A stretch of DNA of 64,000 nucleotides, taken from contig DATKQE010000085.1 of NCBI GenBank assembly GCA_035532935.1, positions 121,156 to 185,155 of the forward strand, in the 5' to 3' direction. Source of the DNA: DATJLY01 sp035532935. GTDB lineage: Bacteria; Pseudomonadota; Alphaproteobacteria; ATCC43930; CGMCC-115725. Shown in pieces: positions 24,384 through 32,436 of the stretch. A program made the position numbers and the translations under genes. The notes beneath the pieces are model-generated. The model did not search any database, had not been told where the DNA came from, and worked only from the letters and a program-made list of their open reading frames with translations. Numbering within the stretch: the stretch's first letter is position 1; each line of letters opens with the position of its first letter.

Positions 24384-25643
24384 ATGGACGCGAAGACGCC
24401 TGCCCCCGTCGAGCCGCGCCGGCGCGGCTCGACCGGCGCCGAGGGAGTGCCGCCGCAGCAGCGCCGCTATCCGACGATCGCCGATCTGCGCCGCCGCGCG
24501 CGCCGCCGCGTGCCGCGCTTCGCCTTCGATTTCGTCGATGGCGGCTGCGGCGAGAACGAGGTCCGCGACTACAACCGCGTCGCGCTCGATGCGGTGAAGC
24601 TGGTCGCGCGCTACGGCCTCGGCGGGGGCGGGGTCGCGACCGAGGTTGAATTGTTCGGCCGGCGCTATGCCGCGCCGATCGGCATCTCGCCCATGGGCAT
24701 GGGCGGGCTGTTGTGGCCGCGCGCCGAGATTCATCTCGCGACCGCGGCCCAGGCGATGAAGATTCCCTATGTGCTGGCGACGCCCGCCAGCGCGTCGATC
24801 GAAGAGATCGCCGCTATCGCGCCCGATTCGTTCTGGTTCCAGCTCTACGGCGCCCCCAACAACGACAACCGCATCACCTTCGATCTCGTGCGCCGCGCCG
24901 AGGCGGCGGGCGCGCATGCGCTGGTGGTGACGATCGACACGCCGGTGCGGGCGAAGCGGCCGCAGGATTGGCGCAATGGCCTCTCGGTGCCGTTCAAGCC
25001 CAATCTCCGCACCATCGTCGACATCGCGACATCGCCATTCTGGGCGCTCGAGGTGTTGAAGCGGGGCGTGCCGCGCTCGGCCAACTTCATCGCCTATACC
25101 GGCAAGCAGGCGCCCTCGGCCGGCGAGGTCGCCGCCTGCGCGCAGCGCGAGTTGCGCGGCGGCTTCCTGTGGGAGACGATCGAGCGCGTGCGCAAGGCGT
25201 GGCCGCGCCCGCTCATCGTCAAGGGCATCATCCATCCCGACGACGCGATGCGCGCGGTGGCGCTGGGCGCGGACGGGATCATCGTCTCGAACCACGGCGG
25301 CCGCACGCTCGACGCGGCGCCGGCCTCGATCGACATGCTGCCGGCGGTGGTGGAGCGCGTCGGCGGGCGGGTCACGGTGCTGATGGACAGCGGCGTACGG
25401 ACGGGGCTCGATGTCGTGCGCGCGCTCGCGCTCGGCGCCAAGGCGGTGCTGACCGGGCGCCCGTTCCTGTTCGGCGTCGCGGCACTGGGCCCGGGCGGCG
25501 GCGCGCATGTGCTCGAGTTCTTCGCCGACGAGATCCGCATGGCGATGGGCCAGGTCGGCGCCAAGACCCTCGACGAGCTGAAGCACACCACGGTGCTTCA
25601 CCCCAACGCGTTGAAGCTGCCGTTCTCCGGCGCCAACGCCTAG
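24384..25643 (+). CDS. FMN-dependent alpha-hydroxy-acid oxidase/dehydrogenase
   Basis: A 419-residue enzyme of the L-lactate dehydrogenase (LldD), mandelate dehydrogenase and glycolate oxidase family, which oxidises 2-hydroxy acids using FMN. Residues 30-60 carry the start of the barrel (YPTIADLRRRARRRVPRFAF). Later come PIGISPMGMGGLLWP, the FMN phosphate and catalytic blocks with SNHGGRTLDAAPAS (active-site His), DSGVRTGLDVVRALALGA and GRPFLFG. An ATG at 24384 with GTGAGGACC upstream is preferred to a GTG nine bases earlier. It lies five bases after the LVIVD gene. The longer N-terminus (about 35 residues before the barrel) is rich in Pro/Arg and has no signal. Exact substrate is undetermined. 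Confidence 0.9.
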   Translation: MDAKTPAPVEPRRRGSTGAEGVPPQQRRYPTIADLRRRARRRVPRFAFDFVDGGCGENEVRDYNRVALDAVKLVARYGLGGGGVATEVELFGRRYAAPIGISPMGMGGLLWPRAEIHLATAAQAMKIPYVLATPASASIEEIAAIAPDSFWFQLYGAPNNDNRITFDLVRRAEAAGAHALVVTIDTPVRAKRPQDWRNGLSVPFKPNLRTIVDIATSPFWALEVLKRGVPRSANFIAYTGKQAPSAGEVAACAQRELRGGFLWETIERVRKAWPRPLIVKGIIHPDDAMRAVALGADGIIVSNHGGRTLDAAPASIDMLPAVVERVGGRVTVLMDSGVRTGLDVVRALALGAKAVLTGRPFLFGVAALGPGGGAHVLEFFADEIRMAMGQVGAKTLDELKHTTVLHPNALKLPFSGANA

Positions 25644-25654
25644 GCGCGTCGGCC

Positions 25655-27292
25655 TCACACGTTGACGGGCGCGAGCGGCGCGCGGCCGCGGATCAGGTCC
25701 GCGGCCTTCTCGGCGATCATGATCACCGGCGCGTTGATGTTGCCGCCGACGAGATCGGGCATCACCGAGGCATCGACGACGCGCAGCCCCTCGATCCCGC
25801 GGACCTTGAGCTCGGGATCGACCACCGCCGTGTCGTCGCGTTCCACGCTCATCTTGCATGTGCCGAGCGGATGGAACACGGTCGCGGCGGTCTGGCGCAC
25901 ATGCGCGTCGAGATCGTCGTCCGACACCTTGTCCGGGCCGGGCGCGATTTCGGCCGCGATGAAGCGCCGCAGCGGCGCCTGGCTGAAAATCTCGCGCGCA
26001 AGCCGGATGCCGGCGCGCAGCGTCTTGCGGTCCTTCTCGGCGGCATAGAAATTGAGCGCGATGCGCAGGGCCGCGCGCGGGTCCGCCGAGGCGAGGGCGA
26101 GGCGGCCGCGGCTCTCGGGCCTGAGCACCACGGGGCGCACGCCGAAGCCGTCGGCGAAGGGCGGCTTGAACGGCGCGAAATAGGGCCCGGCATTCATCGG
26201 CGCGAGGCGGAACAGCATCTGCACGTCGGGGATGACGGCGTCGGGCGTCGCCTTGAGATAGGCCATGACGTTGTTGGGCACGCTCGCGAACATGCCCTTG
26301 CCGAAGAAATGCGCCCGGCCGAGCGCGAGCGCGGTGCGGTCGAAGCGGAGCGCGCGGTGCAGCGGTCCGGACCCGGTGCGCAGGAAATCGACATCGGCGG
26401 TGATGTGGTCCTGCAGATTCCTGCCGACGCCGGGAAGCGCCGCGGCGACGGGAATTTCATGCTGCTTCAGTTCCGCCGGATCGCCGATGCCCGACAGCAT
26501 CAGGAGCTGCGGCGAGTTGATCGAGCCGCCGCTCAGGATCACTTCGCGCTCGGCCCGCACCGTCACGCCGGCGCCGTCCTTGTCGTAGGCGACGCCGACG
26601 GCGCGGTGACCCTCGATGAGGACGCGCGTCACCAGCGCGCCGATCTCGACGACCAGATTGGGGCGCGCAAGGGCAGGGCGCAGATAAGCGACCGCGGCGC
26701 TGCAGCGCCTTCCGTTGCGGATCGTCGACTGCGACCGGCAGAACCCTTCCTGCTGCGCGCCGTTGTAGTCTTGCGTGGTCGGCAGCCCGGCCGCCGCACC
26801 GCCGTCGAGAAACGCGTCGGCGAGCGGATCGTCGAATTTCGGCGTGCAGGTGGTGAGCGGCCCGTCGCCGCCGCGATAGGCATCGGCGCCGCCCTGCCAT
26901 GTCTCCTGGCGCCGGAAATAGGGCAGGGCATGGGCATAGGACCACTGCGTCAGGCCCGCATCGGCCCAGCGGTCGTAATCGCCGCGATGGCCGCGGACAT
27001 AGGCCATCGCGTTGATCGAGGACGAGCCGCCGATGACCCGGCCGCGAAAGATCGGCAGGCTCTGGCCCGCGAGCGTCGTCTCGGGTTCGGTCGAATAATG
27101 CCAGTCGTGGCGGCGCCGCAGCGCGTTGCGGCCCCAGAGAATGGGAATGCCGATCAGCGGATCGCTGTCCCAGCCGCCGGCCTCGAGCACCAGGACGCGA
27201 ACCTGCGCGTCCTCGGTGAGGCGGTTCGCCAGCGTGCAGCCGGCCGAGCCGGCGCCGACGATGATGTAGTCGTAGCTCTTCTCGCTCGCCAT
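25655..27292 (-). CDS. GMC-family FAD oxidoreductase (choline dehydrogenase-like)
   Basis: A 545-residue FAD enzyme of the glucose-methanol-choline family. The Rossmann motif GAGSAGCTLANRLTE is at residues 12-26. The first GMC signature (GGSSSINAMAYVRGH) and second signature (SGGSINSPQLLMLSGIG) are both present. The active-site block VFHPLGTCKM supplies the catalytic His, and the final VVDASVMPDLVGGN is typical. It would oxidise an alcohol to an aldehyde or acid. There is no Cys-rich or membrane part. The ATG at 27292 is preceded by GGGGGAGGAAG. It converges on the FMN oxidase with an 11-bp gap. Substrate among aliphatic or aromatic alcohols cannot be told. Confidence 0.92.
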   Translation of the reverse strand: MASEKSYDYIIVGAGSAGCTLANRLTEDAQVRVLVLEAGGWDSDPLIGIPILWGRNALRRRHDWHYSTEPETTLAGQSLPIFRGRVIGGSSSINAMAYVRGHRGDYDRWADAGLTQWSYAHALPYFRRQETWQGGADAYRGGDGPLTTCTPKFDDPLADAFLDGGAAAGLPTTQDYNGAQQEGFCRSQSTIRNGRRCSAAVAYLRPALARPNLVVEIGALVTRVLIEGHRAVGVAYDKDGAGVTVRAEREVILSGGSINSPQLLMLSGIGDPAELKQHEIPVAAALPGVGRNLQDHITADVDFLRTGSGPLHRALRFDRTALALGRAHFFGKGMFASVPNNVMAYLKATPDAVIPDVQMLFRLAPMNAGPYFAPFKPPFADGFGVRPVVLRPESRGRLALASADPRAALRIALNFYAAEKDRKTLRAGIRLAREIFSQAPLRRFIAAEIAPGPDKVSDDDLDAHVRQTAATVFHPLGTCKMSVERDDTAVVDPELKVRGIEGLRVVDASVMPDLVGGNINAPVIMIAEKAADLIRGRAPLAPVNV

Positions 27293-27326
27293 CTTCCTCC
27301 CCCTCGGACCGGCGGCGGTGCGCCGG

Positions 27327-27947
27327 TCAGGGCTTCGCGCGCTTGTCGAGCTGCTGGATCAGCGCCGAGACCTGGCCGCCGTTGCGCTCGATGATCGACG
27401 AGAATTCGTCGCGGTAGGTCAAGGCCTGGCTCACGCCTTCGAGGCTCGCGTCCCTGATCTTGAAGTGATCGCCCTGCTTCTCCAACGCCCAGTTGACCTT
27501 GACCGGCGCCTGACCGCTCTCCGGCCGGAGAATCTGCGTCGTCACCAGGATGGTTCCGTTGCCCTCGTTCCGCTCGCCGATGACCTTGAAGGTTTCGCCG
27601 TTATAGCTGCTGAAGCGGGACCAGTAGACGCTGATCATGTAGCGCTCGAAGGATTGGGCGAAGCGCTGCCGCTCGTCGTTGCTGGCGGTGCGCCAATAGC
27701 GGCCGAGCACGAAGCGCGCGATCCGGGGGATGTCGAAGGCGCCGTTGACGAGTTGCTGGAATTGCTGTTTGCGCTGCGCCTCGGGTTCCTTCTTGTCGTT
27801 GATGATCGACAGTACGCGGGTGCCGAGATCGTTCATGAAGGCGGTGGCGTCGCCGCCGGCGGCGGCATGCGCGACGCGCGGCGTGACCGCGACCAGTGCC
27901 AAAGCCAGCGCCGCGACGAGCCGAATAACCAAGTGTCCGCGGACCAT
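27327..27947 (-). CDS. mlaC: Phospholipid-binding MlaC/Ttg2D-like protein
   Basis: A 206-residue periplasmic protein of the toluene-tolerance Ttg2/MlaC family, which shuttles phospholipids between membranes in the Mla pathway. A signal peptide (residues 1 to about 29, ending AHAA) precedes the fold: FMNDLGTRVLSIIND, FDIPRIARFVLGRYWRTAS, then FKVIGERNEGNGTILVTTQI. ATG 27947 follows GAGGGTCAA and was preferred over much longer upstream in-frame extensions. No mlaFEDB genes are next to it, so it is solitary here. It is divergent from the GlcG/HbpS gene. Functions for unlinked MlaC copies in alphaproteobacteria (for example hopanoid-related transport) are possible. Confidence 0.87.
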   Translation of the reverse strand: MVRGHLVIRLVAALALALVAVTPRVAHAAAGGDATAFMNDLGTRVLSIINDKKEPEAQRKQQFQQLVNGAFDIPRIARFVLGRYWRTASNDERQRFAQSFERYMISVYWSRFSSYNGETFKVIGERNEGNGTILVTTQILRPESGQAPVKVNWALEKQGDHFKIRDASLEGVSQALTYRDEFSSIIERNGGQVSALIQQLDKRAKP

Positions 27948-28133
27948 TTGACCCTCATGTAAAACCACGCGGCAAACGCCGACACCAATATCAGAGCCGG
28001 GGCCTCGTTTCCACACTACCGAAGCGTGGCGGCGCGTCCGCGACGCACGGGCGCAGGCGCTCGGCTCGTTGCCCCTGGCGTGCCCGGCGCGTTCCGCGCT
28101 ACCATGGCGCATAATTCAACACGAGGAGGAACC

Positions 28134-28532
28134 ATGCGTAATCGACCGACGTTGACGACCGCCGATGCGCAAAAGATGATGGCCGCCTGCAAAGCCGAAG
28201 CGCAGAAGAACAAGTGGAATGTCTCGATCGCCATTCTCGACGATGCGGGCGTCCTGATGATGTTCGAGCGCCTGGAGGGCGCCGGACCCGCCACCGCGGC
28301 GGTGTCGCAGGGCAAGGCGACCGCCGCCGTGATGACGCGACGCCCGTCGAAATTCCTCGAGGACCGCCTCAAGGATCGTCCCGGCTTTCTCAACTTCCCC
28401 GCCGGCATCCCGATCCAGGGCGGCGTGCCGGTGATGTATCAGGGCGAATGCGTCGGTGCGATCGGCGTCTCGGGCGTGCAGTCGCACGAGGACGAACAGA
28501 TCGCCAACGCGGGCGCCGCTGCGGTCGCCTGA
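28134..28532 (+). CDS. GlcG/HbpS-family protein
   Basis: A 132-residue protein of the GlcG/HbpS (DUF336) family. Members include a haem-degrading or haem-sensing extracellular protein in Streptomyces, and small unassigned proteins in glycolate and diol operons. The sequence IAILDDAGVLMMFERLEGAGP is the family core; FPAGIPIQGGVPVMYQGECVGAIGVSG is the second conserved block. There is no signal peptide here, so it is probably cytoplasmic. ATG 28134 has a very strong ribosome site (GAGGAGGAACC). It converges on the rhomboid gene with a 22-bp gap. A role as an enzyme accessory for small-molecule metabolism is plausible. Confidence 0.88.
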   Translation: MRNRPTLTTADAQKMMAACKAEAQKNKWNVSIAILDDAGVLMMFERLEGAGPATAAVSQGKATAAVMTRRPSKFLEDRLKDRPGFLNFPAGIPIQGGVPVMYQGECVGAIGVSGVQSHEDEQIANAGAAAVA

Positions 28533-28554
28533 GCGCCGGCGGGCGCGGCCCGCT

Positions 28555-29301
28555 TTATCCCCACGGGCCGCGCCGGCGCCGCGGCGCGCGCGAGAACGAC
28601 GCCGTTCGCCGCGGCTGCAACAAGCGCACGCCGCGCCGGCGGACGAACGGCACCAGGACCATGCCGGCGATGAAACCGCCGACATGGGCCCATACCGCCA
28701 CGCCCGGCTCGCCGGCCGGGGCCGATAGCGCGCTCATGAGCTGCAGCAGGAACCAGAGACCGAGCAGGATCACCGCCGGCACGGTGATGAGGCGGACGAT
28801 AATGATGATCCAGATCAGCACGACCACGTTGCCGCGCGGATGCAGGATGAGATAGGCGCCGAGCACGCCGGCGATCGCGCCGCTGGCGCCGATCATCGGC
28901 ACCGTCGAGGCGGGAGCGACCAGCGCCTGCGTCAAGGCCGCGATGGTGCCGCAGACGAGATAGAAGACGGCGAACCGCACCGGACCGAGCGCAGTCTCCG
29001 TAGCTTTGCCGAAAAGCCACAGATAGAGCATGTTGCCCAGCAGGTGAATCCATCCGCCGTGAATGAACATGCTGGTGAAGATCGTCGCCCAAGGCGGCAC
29101 GACGCGCAGCCGTGCCGGCAGTTCGGCATGGCCGAACAGCACCGCCGGCGTCATGCCATAGACATAGGCCACCGCATCGGCGGCGCGCGGACCCAGCCCC
29201 TCCTGCCACAAAAAGACCGCGGTGCAGGCGGCGATCAGCCCATAGGTGACGATCGGTACGCCGATCCGCGGCGTGTCGTCATAGAGCGGCAGCGCGAGCA
29301 T
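28555..29301 (-). CDS. Rhomboid family intramembrane serine protease
   Basis: A 248-residue polytopic protease of the rhomboid family. Six transmembrane helices can be traced. Key motifs are HGGWIHLLGNMLYLW in the second helix region, the nucleophile Ser140 in GASGAIAG, and the catalytic His206 in HVGGFIAG. The short N-terminus starts at ATG 29301; an in-frame extension to 29430 is possible but adds a non-membrane segment with no ribosome site. The C-terminal tail is basic and Arg-rich (RRRRGPWG). It is divergent from the FAH gene. Substrates of bacterial rhomboids are single-pass membrane proteins; the target here is unknown. Confidence 0.9.
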   Translation of the reverse strand: MLALPLYDDTPRIGVPIVTYGLIAACTAVFLWQEGLGPRAADAVAYVYGMTPAVLFGHAELPARLRVVPPWATIFTSMFIHGGWIHLLGNMLYLWLFGKATETALGPVRFAVFYLVCGTIAALTQALVAPASTVPMIGASGAIAGVLGAYLILHPRGNVVVLIWIIIIVRLITVPAVILLGLWFLLQLMSALSAPAGEPGVAVWAHVGGFIAGMVLVPFVRRRGVRLLQPRRTASFSRAPRRRRGPWG

Positions 29302-29410
29302 CACGGCGGGCCTGCCCCGCGCCCCGGGGGCGTGCGCGGTTTCGTTGCACCGAACATGCGGATAACATAGCACCTCCGGCAAATTCGGACCGATCGCGGG
29401 AGAGGCGGGA

Positions 29411-30274
29411 ATGAAACTCGTATCGTTCAAGGCCGATGGACGGGCGTCCTACGGCATCGTTGCCGGCGACGGCATCATCGATCTGCAGCGGCGGCTGGGG
29501 CCGGAATGCCCCGACCTGCGCAGTCTCCTCGCGCGCGGCGCGCTGGGCCGCGCGGCGTCTGCGGCAACTGGCACCGCGCCCGATGTCGCGCTCGATCGGA
29601 TCGAATTCCTGCCGCCGGTGCCGGTTCCCGACAAGATCGTCTGCGTCGGCGTCAACTACGCCGACCGCAACACCGAGTACAAGGACCTCGACGTCCCCAA
29701 ATACCCCAACATCTTCCTGCGCACGCCGGGCTCGCTCGTCGGCCATCGCGCGCCGCTGCTGCGGCCGCCGGAATCGCCGCAGCTCGATTACGAGGGCGAG
29801 GCGGCGATCATCATCGGGACGGCCGGCCGGCGCATTCCGCAGGACCGCGCGCTTGCGCACATTGCCGGCCTCACCTGCATGAACGAGGGCACGATCCGCG
29901 ACTGGACGCGCCACGGTACATTCAATGTCACGCAAGGGAAGAATTTCGATCGCAGCGGCGCGATCGGTCCCTTTCTCGTCACCGCTGACGAATTCGCCGG
30001 CTATGGCGATCTCCGGGTGATGACGCGCGTCAACGGCGAGACGCGGCAGAACGACACCACCGCGCATCTGCTGTTCTCGTTCGCCGCGCTCATCGCCTAC
30101 ATCTCGACCTGGACCGGGCTCAATCCCGGCGATGTCATCGCCACCGGCACGCCGATCGGCGCCGGCGCGCGCTTCAAGCCGCCGCGCTATCTCGTGCCGG
30201 GCGACGTGGTCGAGGTCGAGGTGTCCGGGGTCGGCATCCTCGCCAACCCCGTGATCGACGAGCCGCATCCTTGA
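29411..30274 (+). CDS. Fumarylacetoacetate hydrolase family protein
   Basis: A 287-residue metal-dependent C-C bond hydrolase or decarboxylase/isomerase of the FAH superfamily, used in the lower steps of aromatic degradation. The catalytic domain starts at KIVCVGVNYADRNTEYK. The metal-binding LDYEGEAAIIIG (with Glu) and an MNEGTIRDWTRH segment follow, and NPGDVIATGTPIGAGARF ends the domain. GGGAGAGGCGGGA precedes the ATG. It is the first gene of the plus-strand catabolic cluster at 29.4-39.0 kb, 77 bp before the recombinase-like helix gene. It could be a fumarylpyruvate/acylpyruvate hydrolase or a 2-keto-4-pentenoate-type hydratase. Confidence 0.9.
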   Translation: MKLVSFKADGRASYGIVAGDGIIDLQRRLGPECPDLRSLLARGALGRAASAATGTAPDVALDRIEFLPPVPVPDKIVCVGVNYADRNTEYKDLDVPKYPNIFLRTPGSLVGHRAPLLRPPESPQLDYEGEAAIIIGTAGRRIPQDRALAHIAGLTCMNEGTIRDWTRHGTFNVTQGKNFDRSGAIGPFLVTADEFAGYGDLRVMTRVNGETRQNDTTAHLLFSFAALIAYISTWTGLNPGDVIATGTPIGAGARFKPPRYLVPGDVVEVEVSGVGILANPVIDEPHP

Positions 30275-30282
30275 AACGCCGC

Positions 30283-30345
30283 TTGACAAGCCCGCGACGG
30301 CCGCCGTACCGTCCTATCTATTAGATGGCGTCTTATTAGTAGGAC
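30283..30345 (+). promoter_or_regulatory. Promoter and palindromic operator of the importer-Rieske operon
   Basis: TTGACA at 30283-30288 and TACCGT at 30307-30312 (18-base spacer) form a candidate promoter. An imperfect palindrome at 30311-30345 begins GTCCTA and ends TAGGAC. Its AT-rich inner part contains ATTAGA and TCTTATTAG, unlike the surrounding GC-rich DNA. The right arm also contains the ribosome site (AGGAC) of the next gene. The IclR regulator of the same cluster is one candidate binder; this is inference. Confidence 0.45.
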
Positions 30346-30351
30346 GACACG

Positions 30352-30648
30352 ATGGATCACAATCCCCATCTCGCGGTCGTGCCTCGAAGCGGTGACGACA
30401 AGGGGAGCGAGGCCGGGATCGAGCGTCCCGACCGGGTCGTGAATATCGCCTGGCAGACGCGCGCGGCGCCGCCAGGCGCGGCCGAGAACGCGCTCGCCGA
30501 TGCGCTGCAAGCGATCTTCGCCGAGGAAATCTACGAGCTTCCGCGCATCGTCGAGCGCCTCAACCGCCTCGGCGTGGCGCCGCCCGCCGGCGCCGCCGCC
30601 TGGAGCGAGGAATCGTTCCAGGCCGAACTGCACCGGCTCGGACGCTAG
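30352..30648 (+). CDS. Small recombinase-like helix-turn-helix protein
   Basis: A 98-residue protein resembling small proteins annotated as recombinase-like helix-turn-helix. The N-terminal 35 residues are variable, while the core AENALADALQAIFAEEIYELPRIVERLN then AWSEESFQAELHRLG resembles the C-terminal helix-turn-helix of serine recombinases. There is no catalytic recombinase domain. Homologues, as I remember them, sit beside Rieske oxygenase and importer genes, as here. It may be a DNA-binding regulator or an accessory of the oxygenase. It starts seven bases after the operator region and ends two bases before the ATPase gene, so it is the first gene of that operon. Confidence 0.7.
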   Translation: MDHNPHLAVVPRSGDDKGSEAGIERPDRVVNIAWQTRAAPPGAAENALADALQAIFAEEIYELPRIVERLNRLGVAPPAGAAAWSEESFQAELHRLGR

Positions 30649-30650
30649 CG

Positions 30651-31436
30651 ATGGCGCCGCCGCGGCTCGCGTTCCAGCACGTCACCAAGCGCTTTGCCAA
30701 AGCCGGCACGCGCGGCGAGCGCGTCGTTGCCGTCACCGATGTGAGCTTCTCGGTCGCCGACGGCGAGGTGGTGTCGCTGATCGGGCCGAGCGGCTGCGGC
30801 AAGAGCACGCTGCTCAATCTCGGCTCCGGTCTCGACCAGCCGAGCGAGGGCGAGGTGTTCGTCGACGGCGAGCGCGTGTCGCGCCCCAACCCGCATGTCG
30901 CCTTCATGCTGCAGAAGGACCTGCTGCTGCCGTGGCGCACGATCCGCGAGAATGTCGAACTCGGGCTCGAGATCCAGGGCGTGCCGGCGGCGCTGCGGCG
31001 CACGCGGTCGGCGGCGCTGCTCGAGACCTGCCGCATCGCCGATTTCGCCGGGCACTATCCGTTTCAGCTCTCGGGCGGGATGCGGCAGCGGGCGGCGCTG
31101 GCGCGCACCTTGGCGGTCGATCCGACCGTGCTGCTGCTCGACGAGCCGTTCTCGGCGCTCGATGCGCAGACCAAGATGGTGCTGCAGCAGGACCTGGCGC
31201 GCACCATCAAGGCGGCCGGCAAGACCGCGCTCTTCATCACGCATGACCTGGTCGAGGCCGTGGCGCTGTCCGACCGGGTTCTGGTGATGAGCGCGCGTCC
31301 CGGCCGCATCATCGAGGAGATCACGATCGATCTTCCGCATCGTGAGGACTGCATGCGCCGGCGCGAATTGCCCGAGATCGGCCGCTACGTGCCGCGGCTG
31401 ATGGCGCTGTTGCACGTGCGCGAGGCGGCGCTGTGA
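30651..31436 (+). CDS. ABC transporter ATP-binding protein (SsuB/TauB type)
   Basis: A 261-residue ATPase of the nitrate/sulfonate/taurine importer class. Walker A is GPSGCGKST (residues 44-52), the signature LSGGM is near 144 and Walker B is LLLDEP near 163. The switch His is in FITHD. It has the insertion typical of the class (QKDLLLPWRTIRENVELGLEIQG). With the binding protein and permease downstream it forms a complete importer. Its substrate, by context, is an aromatic or amido acid used by the Rieske oxygenase in the same operon. No ribosome site stands out; translation is probably coupled to the preceding small gene. Confidence 0.93.
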   Translation: MAPPRLAFQHVTKRFAKAGTRGERVVAVTDVSFSVADGEVVSLIGPSGCGKSTLLNLGSGLDQPSEGEVFVDGERVSRPNPHVAFMLQKDLLLPWRTIRENVELGLEIQGVPAALRRTRSAALLETCRIADFAGHYPFQLSGGMRQRAALARTLAVDPTVLLLDEPFSALDAQTKMVLQQDLARTIKAAGKTALFITHDLVEAVALSDRVLVMSARPGRIIEEITIDLPHREDCMRRRELPEIGRYVPRLMALLHVREAAL

Positions 31437-31470
31437 GGACCATGACCGAGGGAACAGCAAGGAGGGGGAC

Positions 31471-32436
31471 ATGAGGGCTCGCTGGACGTTGGCGCTGGTG
31501 GCGCTGCTCGTTGCGACAGGCGGCGCAAGTGCCGCCGAGAAGGTGGTCTATCTGCTGCCGGCGCCGGCCTTTCTGCCGGCGTTCGGGCCGTGGATGGTGG
31601 CGAAGGAGCGGGGCTATTTCGCCAAGGAAGGTCTCGACGTCGATTTCGAGGCGGCCCAGGGCGGCGCCGACGCGGCCAAGCAGGTGGGCGCGGGCAACGC
31701 GGTCATCGGCGGCGCCATCGGCGACACGCCGATCATCGTCCGCGCCAATGGCGTGCCGGTGAAGGCGGTGGCGCAATTGGGCAACGGCGGGCTGATGCAG
31801 CTTGTGCTGCACGCGAACTCGCCGATCAAGGGCCCGCAGGATCTCAAGGGCAAGACCGTCACGGTCATGTCCTATCAGGACACGACCTACTACGCGCTCC
31901 TCGGCATGCTGGCGAAAGTTGGGCTCACCAAGGGCGACATCAACGCCGAAGCGGTGGGCGCGACCAATATTTGGAAGCTCTTCGTCGCCGGCAAATCCGA
32001 TGCCATGGCGTCGGTCCCGGACTGGATCGTCGACGCGACCGAGGCCGGCGCCAAGGTGAAGATCATTTCCGCCGACACATATTTCCCGAGCATGTCGCAA
32101 ATCATCGTCGCGTCGGACAAGACGATCAAGGAGAAGCCCGAGCTCATTCGCAAGCTGGTCCGCGCCACCCTGCACGGCTTCACCGACATCATGAAGGACC
32201 CTGAGGGCGCCGCGCGTGACTACGTCAAGGCGGTGCCGCAGCGTGCCGGGCAGGAACGCCAGATGGCCGAGGTGTTCAAGCTCTACATCAAATACGTCTA
32301 TCCGGGCCAGAAAGTGGTGGGCATGATCGATGAAAAGCGTCTTGCCGCGCTCCAGGCCTTCTACCTGAAGGAAGGCATCATCGAGCACGCGACGCCGGTC
32401 AAGGACCTTTACACCAACCAGTTCGTCGAGCCATGA
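31471..32436 (+). CDS. ABC transporter substrate-binding protein (NMT1/SsuA type)
   Basis: A 321-residue periplasmic binding protein. A signal peptide (residues 1-22, ending ASA) precedes the NMT1/THI5-like fold: FLPAFGPWMVAKERGYFAKEGLDV, then GAIGDTPIIVRANGVPVKAVAQLG. SPIKGPQDLKGKTVTVMS is the typical hinge block. AGGAGGGGGAC lies right before the ATG. The stop overlaps the permease start (ATGA). Family ligands include sulfonates, nitrate, phthalate and pyrimidine-like compounds. The Rieske oxygenase alongside argues for an aromatic ligand, for example a phthalate-like acid (inference). Confidence 0.92.
   Translation: MRARWTLALVALLVATGGASAAEKVVYLLPAPAFLPAFGPWMVAKERGYFAKEGLDVDFEAAQGGADAAKQVGAGNAVIGGAIGDTPIIVRANGVPVKAVAQLGNGGLMQLVLHANSPIKGPQDLKGKTVTVMSYQDTTYYALLGMLAKVGLTKGDINAEAVGATNIWKLFVAGKSDAMASVPDWIVDATEAGAKVKIISADTYFPSMSQIIVASDKTIKEKPELIRKLVRATLHGFTDIMKDPEGAARDYVKAVPQRAGQERQMAEVFKLYIKYVYPGQKVVGMIDEKRLAALQAFYLKEGIIEHATPVKDLYTNQFVEP

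Noticed and set aside
24713..27394. 893-residue plus-strand frame across the FMN oxidase and GMC genes
   Set aside because: It overlaps two genes in opposite directions that both show family motifs; the frame is shadow coding.
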